64,000 nt of DNA from Tomocerus qinae (taxonomy: Eukaryota > Arthropoda > Collembola > Entomobryomorpha > Tomoceridae): NCBI GenBank assembly GCA_020055645.1, contig CM034548.1, positions 37,688,296-37,752,295 of the forward strand, given 5' to 3'. Positions 13,001-24,130 of this stretch are shown piece after piece; positions within the stretch are counted from its first letter, which is position 1, and each line of letters starts with the position of its first letter. The position numbers and the translations under genes were made by a program. The notes beneath the pieces are model-generated. The model worked only from the letters and a program-made list of their open reading frames with translations. It was not told where the DNA came from and made no database searches.

Positions 13001-16000
13001 TTATGTTGTGTGGTGTTCCGCACTATACTTACATCCATCCCAAAAAATATTCAGCATTACGTAAGCAAAACCGCAGCATTAGAATCTTGTTCCTGACAGC
13101 ATTAACAAATTCAGATGAATGTCTTTTATTTGGAATGCCTCCAACCGCAAGTTATCTACATACCTTAAATAAGTTGTCAACTTTTAGACTTGCAGGTATT
13201 TACTGTTAAATTAAATGTCACAATTCATTTACGTATGATTTAAGTTTTGAAGAGGTATTTTATGTTAGACAATAAAGAATTAGATGAGCATTGGATATTC
13301 CCTGTGGAGAAGCTTCGGGTGTTTGCATTTATCAAATATTTAGAAAAAAGAATGTTATTACGTAGAGCTCAGTATGAGAAACTCAAGTTTTACTAGAACA
13401 ATAGTTCGTATCCTGAAAAATGTCCAGATGACATATTACTACTGAAATGCAATAGAGTCTATTCAACTAGGTAATCAATTTTTCGTTGCATGTGGCAAAA
13501 GCTTAACTTTTGTACGCTTTGTTAAATTGATGAGATGTCTCAAATAAATGTCGCTTCCAGCGAGTTTCAAGTGCAAAGTCTTCCTGGGATGGTTTTACTT
13601 CCATTCCAGCATGTCTTGGATTGTATGCAAAGTTTTACTTAGTTAACTTTACATTGACAGTGAGAATTTAGATAGATATAACTATATACAGATACATATT
13701 ATAAGAAATATATAGTAAGTTGTTTTAGGCGATTAAATGCAAGTGGCACTACACATATAATGATATAGCTTAGATAAAGTTTACACTATATAAGAATTCG
13801 TGTATGTAAATTGAGATTTTCAAACACTTTTGTAAGTTTTGTCTTATATATAAAAACATAATATTATTAAAGTGTATCTTATGCTAACTTAAATATATAA
13901 TCCTCAACTTAACAGCACAAAGGATTTCCCATTTAATACAGAAGGAAAAGTTATATTGTATACCTATGTAATAGTAGCATGTAAGCATTCTCTTTTTTTT
14001 ACTCAGCGATTCAATGTAAAAAGTTTTAAATTATCGAGGTATTTATTTTGCATGTATTTGGATAGAAGGAAAGGAAGAGAGGATGGAAAAATTTGTCAGT
14101 AGCCGAAAGCTAAGCAGTTAACAATATGTAATAGAAGGAAACAAGGGAAAAGACAACTTTTTATTCAAAGGGCAGCATATATTCTAAGCCAATGCCATTG
14201 TCACTTCATTCACTTCTTGTTATCAGTGTCAGTAGAGCTTAGAATTTACAAGAGAAACTCTTTAAGCTCTAATGTTAAACACAAAGTAAGGCCCAGTGAA
14301 AAGCCTAGTCTGTATGGTAATAATAGATGTAAAAGAGAGCAGGAAGGACCGTTTTTCAGATTTACGTCGACTTGTACAGTTTTCTTGGCCAGCACTCGCT
14401 ACATATTTGGTAGAGAGTCTGCATCCTCTTTTGCAAAACTGGGCAAATAGACAGGACACACGAGTACATTTAAAACATCTTTTTGGCTATCTTATTGTCA
14501 GTTCACAAAGAAAAAAAGAAATAGTACAGGCCTAACGAGCAGTATAGACCAGAGTGGCCTTCTCCCTTAAAACTCATTATTTCCAGGCGAAGAACTGCAA
14601 TTGCACTGAGAATTGCCTTTTCCACTTCTATCTGTAGCATTCAGAGCAAATACAAAACTACTCATTTCTCCGAATGACTTTTTCATTTCACGCTTTGCTT
14701 GAGCCGGGGCGGTGACGACGTGACACACACACCACACACTCCATTCTGCAAATATGTATTTTCTCTGCGGAACTGGACACAGATCTACTATCTGTAATCT
14801 ACCACTCACTACTTAATATCTCAATGGGTTTCTAACCCTATTTAGGTACTTAAATCATTATCCTCCAACATTTTGGTGAAAGTACCTTTATTGTACATTG
14901 CGGCTATTTGTATTTTATGTATACAGTAATATACCATCTACTGTAATTTCAAAATAGAGTATTGACTGTATTTGAAAAGCCACATAGAGTATTGACTTTT
15001 ACATTTATTATATTTCGATTCCTGATATTTACCTTGGCTTTTAATTGCTCGACGTCAACTATAAATATTGTTAGCACGTTGAATTTTTTGTATTTAACGA
15101 TTTGGCGGGGCATGAAAAGTTTTGTCTGGGAAATTATTTAACAACCGAGATGTTGAAGTGAAAATTTCCCACACCAACCTTACAACTTAGACGAACTTGT
15201 TTTTCGAACTGGAATAAAACAGAGGCTTACACCTGCTCGGTCAAGAATATCGACCAAAAGCTATCTTTTGACATTCATGAGCCCAAAAATTGGTTTGCGT
15301 TTCAGCCCAACTGGAGCTACAAAGAATAAAAGAACGTTTTTGAAGAGTGGAACAGTGCAACAGGCAAACCTAACGATCAAATACTACTATAACTATCACA
15401 GACTAGCTATAAAAACATTTCAAATCCGGAATGGGTGGTACGATTTTGTGTTCTCGTTGGATCCCGTTAGACAAGCGTTATTTTAAAAGCACATTTCTCG
15501 TAAAGGGTGAAAAACTGGAAATTATATTGATGGAGTGTTTGTGATGCGCATTTGGGCATCTGGTGTACTGAGTTCAATCAACATTTTCCTATGGTGCTTA
15601 CAACTTATTAGTTCGGATTTAGGTCACAAATTTCCCGTACTGAATTATTGTGCATTTGACCAAATCATTTGATAAAGTTTCAGAATTTACAAACAGATCA
15701 CACATAGAAAACGTACAAACATACCCTACTTATTATATCATATTATTATTATACCATTTATAGGGTACACTTCAAGCGCAATGTGTCCTATTTATTTGCC
15801 AGGAGTAAAAGTGATTCACTGATGTCCCTTTGATTGGTTTTCAGCTAGTTATCTATTAATATTTGCAAAGCAGCAACTTTGATGCACTAAACAAACACTA
15901 TCATCTAGGCCATAGGGAATTATCCATACGCTGTTAAGAGTGTATTGCATTTTCATTCACTATCTTTTGTTATATACCTTTATTCGTTTGCATCTGTAGT

Positions 16001-16226
16001 AAGCCTATGGTAATTTATCATTTATGACTTAATAGCATTAAATTTTAATGTGCTATTATGTAACTGAATAAAGTGACAATAATCGTCAGCTTAAGGACCA
16101 TCAACAGACGGAAATGCCAATTGTCGTCGAAAAAATGCATTTTATGTAGAGTATTGCTCTAAATTACACCCTTTAAATGCTCCCATTTGGTGTCGTAAGA
16201 TCATACCCGATTGACTGCTCACTTAG
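4053..16226. other. Intronic, no gene established
   Basis: About 12 kb of AT-rich DNA inside the GPCR intron. The short ORFs on both strands (for example near 5.0, 9.8, 10.9 and 14.3-14.8 kb) lack a convincing acceptor/donor pair or recognisable product and fit chance expectation. A perfect B-box-like GGTTCAATTCC occurs at about 9330, without a foldable tRNA. At 15.15-15.49 kb a 109-codon open stretch exists but matches nothing I know. Confidence 0.5.
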
Positions 16227-16228
16227 AA

Positions 16229-17287
16229 ATGGAAACTGTAGTACTCGTCAACTTGGGTTATAAGACAAATAGTAACACCGGGCTTGAAAATGTTTACGTT
16301 AATAATGAGGTTGAGCAAGCTAGTCGTATTGGACTCTACCGTTGTCTCTGTGACCCAACCAAGAGGACAGGTGAACCCTCCCACGAAAAAGATTGCGCTT
16401 TTTTAAAAGCTGCCCAGAAGGTATATTCATAATTTGAATTTAATTTTTATTTGCTAAATGTAATCGTTTTGGTTTTATGCTCTTATAACGTAATGCAAGG
16501 CTTATACATATAAAAGTTGTTTTATATGGTATGGTTGATTATTAAAGCATAACATCACCAGCTATAACAAGTTGTATGGGGTTGTTGGCTTCGATGGGGA
16601 AAAATCGATGGTGACATGGAAGGACTTCTTACAGGACCATTTCAAAGTAAAACATATTTAAAATCATTTTCTCAACAAAAACCATAATAATATTATGGAT
16701 TATATCATTATTATGCTTAAAATTTTACATACAATAGCAGTAGCATAATTTTGGGGCGTCCAAACAATTGCTTTTGTTTTGTAACAGGTATTTAAATCGG
16801 ACAACGACACTATTTTGACCTACTTATTTAACAATACTACATTGAATAATCAAATTGCTATTCATTTGACAGATAACAATGGATCCTACATACGATTTTG
16901 TTGTGCAGTTTGACAATGGTCTATTGGTGGATTGCAATGAAACGGTATCTTTAAGGAAAAAAGGATCACATCGAAAAATTATAAGTTGCAAGCAAAATGT
17001 GTCTAATTTTTAATTTAGTGCTTTATGATTTTATGGTACAGATTACGTGTCTGCAGGAATTAGGAGGACCAATAGAGCGCTATACACTGGCTCGCATATA
17101 CAAAAGTTGTAAAAACAAAAATAGCCATTGCACGCGGCCATTAAAGGATGTGTTGAAAGATCTTCACAAAATTTACAAGGCAAAAAACGAAACGATTCCT
17201 ACCAATTACATCGTATTCGTATCCAAAGATTTCACGGGTTATAAAATTGTGTCATCTCTCGATTTCTCCAAATTGGAAGACAATTAA
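16229..17287 (+). CDS. Four-exon gene for an unrecognised 194-residue protein
   Basis: Exons are 16229-16420 (exon may begin at 16227 after CTCACTTAG), 16572-16646, 16873-16944 and 17042-17287. All three introns are phase 0 with GT...AG ends and lengths of 151, 226 and 97 bases. Exon products are 64, 25, 24 and 81 residues, which add up to one open frame ending in TAA at 17287. Exon 1 starts METVVLVNLGYK and carries a Cys pair (YRCLCDPTKR). Exon 3 contains DFVVQFDNGLLVDCNE. Exon 4 ends SSLDFSKLEDN and has a helical Lys-rich stretch (LKDVLKDLHKIYKAKN). No signal peptide or membrane segment is visible, suggesting an intracellular protein. Six Cys are spread through it with no zinc-finger spacing I recognise. 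I cannot name a family. A 5'UTR intron or extra upstream exon is possible. It lies antisense inside the GPCR intron. Confidence 0.75.
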
Positions 17288-17360
17288 AGCATCAATGATA
17301 AAGGTTGTCAGGCAAATATTTTAATATCAACTACACTAAGTATTTAGTATTGCGAAAGAA

Positions 17361-17366
17361 ATTAAA
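17361..17366 (+). terminator. Candidate poly(A) signal (ATTAAA) for the 194-residue gene
   Basis: ATTAAA variant hexamer 74 bases past the stop at 17287. The sequence is AT-rich, so chance occurrence is possible. Confidence 0.3.
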
Positions 17367-20300
17367 TGATTTATATCAGTAAAAACCTTGTTTTCTATTA
17401 TTATTATTAAATACTTGCATCAGTAAAAGTAGTAGTACAAGTTGTTAAATTCTCAATAAGAAAATTATTATACGCTATTTGATTTTTGGAATAAACCCAG
17501 AACTAGAATAAATGAAAGAGCACAAATTGCATAATAATAAGCAGTAAAATGTGCAGTTGAGTAAATTCTAACATAATTCATGAATGATGAATACGGAGTT
17601 GTCATGTAAAGTCTGTATATTATTATGCTTTCGAGATTTTAGAGCTCTGATGCATTGCTTAGCTGTGCTAAGTAGGTTAAGACTAAAAATCGAAAATGAT
17701 AGCAAATAAACATGGAAGAAAGATTATTTTGACGAACCATGTAAACAAAATTATCTGCCGGAGTTAGAAATCAACTTTACTTAAAGAATTACGCAATAGA
17801 ATTATTTTTCACAGGCTGGCAACAAAATACTGTCTGAAACGGAAACGAGTTGAACTTTAGTACACAGCAAATGCCTATATCCTGTGTTAATTATAACATC
17901 CAAAATATATTTCCAAGATGCTCAGCGACATAATATACCTAAATGTTATTCTTATTAGTAACCGTACATAACCTAGGTAGGTGCATACTAGTTATCGCTC
18001 CCTGCATTCGAACAATAGTATTACTTTACAATAAGACTTCTTGATACTTAGAATGAAATTAAGCTTGATACAATTAATTTCTGCTTGAAGCAAACTTTGG
18101 CATAACATCCTGCAGAATTATTAAATCCCACTAGAAGCATCTCTTTTCTGATACTTAATTATTGTAGCAATCTATTGTAATGTTAAACATAAGTCAGTAT
18201 CATTAACTATAATCTCAGAATGTATTCTTATTTCCTGTTATATTATATCTAAATGTATCATTAAATATTTGGAGCGAAATACTCGTGCATGAACTGAAAG
18301 TAATGTGCTGTTATGGATCACTACCTCCAACGGAAATTTGATTACCTAAATATCCAAAAGATTTGTCTCTACTAAAGCATAATGCATATTACACGATAAA
18401 TAAAAATAGTTAATTGACGCGTAATTTATTGATAATTGAGATGGTCATCTCAAGTTAAATGTTTTCTTAAAGCAAATCCTGTAGTATATAATTTATAATT
18501 TTCTTCCCACAGTCAGCTAAGGTATCGCAACAATAAAGTATGTGACTACATAAGTAAGTAGGCAACAATTTAACCTTAGAAATACATAACAGTAGTGTAG
18601 CCACTTGTATAATCCGTGAAACCAAACAGTTAAACTAATTGGAGACCTTGCACTAGATAGAACGTTAGGAATTGGAATATAACCAGCCTGTGAAAGGATG
18701 GGACGAGGAAAAAAAGTAACCGAGTCATTACTATACCGAGTTTTTGCAAGTACTAGAGATATTGTTTGCCAGGGAAAAATGAAAGTGCAGTTTCCTGACA
18801 CAAGCTGTGGAATTTGTGCACTTAGGAATGGAAGAGTAGGCTGGAGAGGAGAATGAAAAATGCAGTTCCCAAGTGACAAAAGATATTTTAAGTTGAATAA
18901 CGTCATTTTGTATTTAGTGTAGACTAGAGCTGAGGAGTACTGAGGACTAGCACTCCTGTGTATATAATATTGTCGCTTTATCCACATCGCCCTTGAAGTC
19001 GTAAGTGGAGTAGAGGCTTTAAGGATTAAGTTCCATAAAATAACGTACATACATGAGCAATGCATTTTGCTGTGTAAGTAAATATAAATTCACAGCCCAT
19101 AAGAACAATGAAGGAACGGCAGGGAGGAATCCAATTCATGTTGGCTGTGGCACAAAATAATCATGGCAGATAGTTTGCCTTGCCAGTTTTTAACAACTAA
19201 CTGTAACTAACTGCCCGCTCCTTATAGACTTATATCGCCATTATCATAGATACCACTCAATGCCCTACAGAGATACAGAATGCTATGACACAATATTTCT
19301 TTGAAATGTCTACCATTTCTATAAGATGCTGAAAGACAGCACATTATCTTCCACTACATAACTTAATTCTCTTTCCCTTGATGCAATAACACTGCACAGC
19401 AGAAATCTAAACTAATATAAACAGAAAGTAAGTTCGACAGATAACATCGTATTGTGTTATGCAAAATAAAATGCCTGTCAGTGTATATAGCAATGTAGAC
19501 AGATTTCCCCCTCCCTCCTCGACATTCTTTCATTTCTGGATCCTACAAACTATTTCTGTTCTCCTTTGTCCAAAAAGAATCACAAAATAGATGAGTGTTA
19601 CCTTCGGGGACAAGGACATCCTCTAATACTTAAGCTCACTGCTCCTCTCCTACTCCCTCTTTTATTTTTTATTCAACACAATATGTCTACTGTATATTGT
19701 CTATTCTACGCTATCCAGCATTTTCAACTTTCTTGTCATCATGTCTCCCAAAAACCAAGCATTTTTGCCTTGTAGACACTAGGAAATGGATACAAAACCA
19801 CTCAATGTCTCTGTCAAATTATTTTGACTATTTCGAACGAGTAACTGTTTTATGAAACTGTGTTCAAAATTTTTCCATAACTCCGACTTAGACATGCTTG
19901 TAGAAACATGGTGCTACAATCATATTTCACGGATCTAAAACAAGAACAAAATTAGAGTCTGACAGCAAGCAATGAAATTATGCTGAAGGAAAAAATACAT
20001 CTTTGCGGAATAAACATATTCTAGGCAAATTGGCTTCTCAGATTCCTATTCTAAATATTGGACACCTGCTATATGGCTACATAGTATATTAAGAACCCCA
20101 AGCTGCATGGAAAGATGCTGATAAAAAATGAAAAATTTATCAAAATGAAAATTAATGAAAATCTATAATTTTAAAACAAACATGTTTTTGATAGCACTAA
20201 AGTCTAATTTATGTACATTGCATAGCAGATACTGTACGCAATTTGTATCTGCAAAATATATTATACATAGGGGAGTAAATCTTAGTTTGGAATTTTATAC

Positions 20301-23300
20301 GCGTCATCTACTATTTAACCTGCTGTCGTCAATTTACTAATGCAATTCTATTTATTAGAAGAATGAAAAAGTCTCTCCAGGACAACACAATACAAGCCCA
20401 CAGGAGTAACAAGTAAATTTATCACTACTGGCGTCTGTTTTCTGGATTCACAGAATGTACCTTGCTTTGCTCATGTAATCTGCTTTTCCGCGGATTAACT
20501 TGTTCCTAGAATGGATTAGGATGGAACATGAAAGCAGCAGTATGTTATTTATGTAATGTAACAGTACAGCCTATAATTATATATTTATTTAAGTTTCTGT
20601 GGTATATGTTAGTTTTACTTATGCAATCTTATTTTGTTACGTATTAACCTGCTGAACTTACTGTACATAGGTTTTAAATGTTAAGAAGATTAAAATTGAG
20701 ATTTCATAAGATATTTAAATTTATTTTTGTGCTGATACTTAGCAAAATACATAATTAAGTCAGAAAAAGATTTATAATTAAATACAACAACTTCCCATGC
20801 AAATCGTGTTCATATCTATAATCTTGAGTGACTTACATTACAAACGTGCAAATTGGTGAAGATAGATCTTTGAAAATCTGATAAATAAAATTATAAGCCA
20901 AAATTTGATTTGAAAGTACTTTTTAAGTATTAGTATCTAGTGAAAATAGATTTTCCTGATAGTTATAGATCTAAGAAATTATTTATGCTTCTTGACTTTC
21001 TTTGATAGCCACAAAGCAAACGATTTTGTTTTATGTGTGTTTGGGAAAGCTATAATGTAATGAGTAGCCTTTAAGATGTACTTTTGATCTTACAAATGCT
21101 GTACAAAAAGGGAAATATAATATTCAGACATCTTTGAAAATAGCATTCTTTGAAGTATTAGCGTGATCCGGTCTACATGTAATTCCTTTTAAGCTTATTT
21201 GATAAACAGTTACATGAGCAGTCTGAGCAGCTTAGACTGCGGAGGTATCAGTAGCTCCATGAAAATGGAAATTCTCAATTTCACCCAACTGGCCCGACTT
21301 GGGTAGGTATACATGTTACAAACTAAACAACCTATAAATATTAAACTATATTGTCACTGAACCCTATACTGCCCTAATTAGCAAATTGTTAGCATAATTA
21401 AATAACTTTATTTTCAGGACGTAAAATGTGTACACTAAATGCAACTTTAAAAATGTCCAATATGTATCATGATAGTAACAGTTTTTCAAAAATTCTGAAA
21501 CTGAATAATATTATTCTTTATTGGTCGATTTATATCGCTGCATAAATATATGGGAATTATACTCATGTACTAGAGCCTCAGACATGATAAATATTTTGGT
21601 GGTCTATTACTAATGTAGTTCAACTTTACAAAATTTAGTATTTGGTATCTAATGGCCATGTCATACAGTATTTGATATCTAACGCAGTCATATATATGCT
21701 CAGCTTATACACATTTCATGTCTGTACAGAGAAGAAAGGAGGAAAGGAGCATAATAAGCATAATATTATGAAGAGCGTAGTGACAATTAAATTCTTTGTC
21801 CAATGGTAATGAATGAAGTAAAATTACCCTGTGCTATTATGAAGATTATTTAACTCACATGGACAATTAGCTGAGGTATATAAGTTTATGTTTGGCGTCT
21901 ATTCCCATGAAATAATTTGATGGCAAGTACACGAGGCAGACACAGACAATTAGTGGCTAGTCCCTTGCCCTTACCTCAACAATACTTAGGTAAATAAGCA
22001 TGAGCAAACAAATAGCAGATAATTAAATGTTATGCTCGTGGAGCATAATAGAGTGTGATAGGTAGGTAGGTAACATAATATTAATACGATTGCCAAACCA
22101 TCTAGACAGAGTGTGCATGTAAAATAAGCCGCGAATCAGACAATAATAATGAAGCTACACCACTGGCAATGACCCACTTTCACTTAACACAAGAAGAACG
22201 AAAGCCACCAACTTTCACTCACATACTACTCTACTTGCTCCAGAACTAAATGTCCACAGGGGACAGTAACACAGTAAATTGCAATGAACCAAACTACCAT
22301 TTTACTGTTTGTCTCAATTGTCTCCAATATATATAAGTAGGTCCGAACTAACAACTTACTTTTACATTTGTTTGGTAAATTCCAACATGTCAATGTAATG
22401 TTGTTAATGCACTCAAACTTTATTTAATTCCTTAAAAGAATTTAGCAATTATTTACACGGGTGGTAAAAGGAGAACGGTGAAATACAATAGACGACTACT
22501 TTTATCAAAACATTGGTGAATAATTAAAGGCGGAGTGTCAAGGACATGCAATCCGTGTTAGAAATAGTTACATGTTCGAAAATAAATGTGAAAATATTGT
22601 AGACAGAAATGCTTTAAAAATATTGCATCAACTACTATCAACAATATAATGTTCTATAACTATGTTGACGTTAGTGTTTATTGCGAACCAATTTAATATG
22701 AATTTTTGTCCTCAATTTGGAAGACTAAAATAGTCGAGTTAAGAATTAGGCATTAAAATTAAGCAAAAGTTTCTGATTTATTAGCCAGAATGTTCTACTA
22801 GTCTCAAAAGTTTACTACACGTGTAACATGGTTTTTCAGTATTGCAAAATCAGTTCATTGATATGTGTTGATTCATGCAAATTTACTAGTCATGCTGACA
22901 AACAAGATGAAGCTGATATCACACAATGCCACAATTCCCATAGCCTGTTACACTTACACCTTGAGTCTGGAAATTTGTCTTACATATGCCAGTAATGTTT
23001 TGTCTATCTACATCTTCATACACGTGTCTGCTCTCGATACTAGTCTCACCTCATCTTGAATATCTAACTTTGTAAATCTCAATATCGTTAATAATTATTT
23101 TCTATTAACATTGAATTTGTAAGCCACTCTATTTAAAACTATAGCACTTAACTCTGAAAACGCGTTTGGATTTGCAAGTTGCTGAATTTCTCTTGGGAGT
23201 TTCTTTGCTTAAAAATAGCTAAATAAATGGAGGCACTTAGTTATAGCTAAACAATACTGAAACTTTACAACGTCTAAAAGCATCTGTTACTACCTTCTTA

Positions 23301-23593
23301 CTACAATCTGGAAATGCATTTCAATCAGAGTTATATACTACTATTTCCATGCACAAAAGTTGTACAAATGCATTTCACCAAAATCTAATTAAATGTTAAA
23401 AGGATTCACCATAACCTTAAAAGCCTTGTCGATTTTTGATTTGTGGTTGCATTTGTTTTATTTTTGGATGCTAGCTTTTAAAGTAGGTTTCGTAACTAAG
23501 TAAATATATTTGTTAGCATTGCATTACTACAGTATGAATAGTTATATCAAGACATGAACGAAAATAAGCAAATGTGAGAAAAGAAAGTCTTAC
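17367..23593. other. Intronic, no gene established; one long minus-strand ORF
   Basis: No splice-supported exon is seen. The minus strand at 18517-19065 has a 182-codon ORF, the longest unexplained one on its strand. It lies where the plus strand is purine-rich, which depletes minus-strand stop codons, and its translation shows no domain, signal peptide or typical coding composition. The plus strand turns pyrimidine-rich from about 19.2 to 19.8 kb. Confidence 0.5.
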
Positions 23594-23793
23594 TTGTTAG
23601 ACAAGGATCTGAGAGCCGGTCGTCGATTAAAGACCCAGAAGACGAGTGAATTTGTCAGAGTTCCGCAGATGCAAAGAAATATGAGAAGAACCATTTGAAA
23701 GATCATGATCACGGTCTGTTCAGGGTTAAGCCATACGAATTCTTCAACTTCTGCAACAAAACGGAAAGAGACATTTCTTTGATTAAATGACAT
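23594..23793 (-). CDS. Same GPCR, first visible coding exon (N-terminus and TM1)
   Basis: Read 23793 to 23594 and ending in the donor AA|GTAAGA, phase 2. The split Lys codon joins exactly to the exon starting at 715, giving LRSLSNK then FVLSL. Residues 1-26 are a short extracellular N-terminus with an Asn-Val-Ser glycosylation sequon at residues 7-9. TM1 spans about residues 27-55 and includes CGTLTNSLVFWVF with the expected Asn1.50. The first intracellular loop is NRRPALRSLSNK. The start chosen is ATG 23793 in a good context (CCAAAATGTC). The alternative is that a strong-looking acceptor (TCTTTCCGTTTTGTTGCAG) begins the exon at 23750, which would make residues 1-14 intronic and require an unseen upstream exon. 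Either way TM1 is intact. Confidence 0.85.
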
Positions 23794-24130
23794 TTTGGAA
23801 AGCGATCAGTAGAATGTGTGATGGGGAAAGTGACATTCCATGCATTTACAGAGTTTTCCGCTTTTAGTATGCGTTCGACGTTCGGGAAAAAATATGGGTA
23901 CGTGTGTGGCAATGAAAGTGCGTAAACTGGAATAAGGTTAGCCGTGAGTTGAGTTTTCGGTGTTTGAGCCCGCCGTCGCATGCTTCACATTAATTTAGTT
24001 CATGCACGTGTGCGTCATCTCTAGGTTTCGTATTTCGATGTCGTGAAAGTGAGCAAGAACCCACCGCGTGGCCAAAGTTTATCTCATGACATTGCTTTGT
24101 GGAAAGAGAAAGTACCTCAGCCACTAATCA
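23794..24130 (-). promoter_or_regulatory. Likely 5'UTR/promoter of the GPCR
   Basis: This block is visibly richer in CpG and GC than the surrounding DNA (for example GCGTTCGACGTTCGGG, CCCGCCGTCGCATGC, CACCGCGTGG) and sits directly upstream of the first visible GPCR exon. A palindromic E-box CACGTG at 24005-24010 adjoins TGACGCA (minus strand), a CRE/AP-1-like half site. No TATA box is obvious. An ORF crossing it is open for 90 codons but is out of frame with TM1, so I treat it as untranslated. If the acceptor at 23750 is used instead, part of this is intron. Confidence 0.4.

Larger units (their letters stand above)
716..23593 (-). other. 22.9 kb GPCR intron hosting two plus-strand genes
   Basis: The donor is at 23593 (GTAAGACTTT on the minus strand) and the acceptor at 716 (TTTTATTTCAG). 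Phases on the two sides agree and the joined reading passes from TM1 through loop 1 into TM2, so this is one intron. The nested plus-strand genes at 3058-3929 and 16229-17287 are listed separately. Confidence 0.85.

Noticed and set aside
15154-15486. 109-codon open stretch, with another protein-like frame over the same bases
   Set aside because: Neither frame matches a known family, splice sites are not convincing, and it does not join in phase to the gene at 16229.
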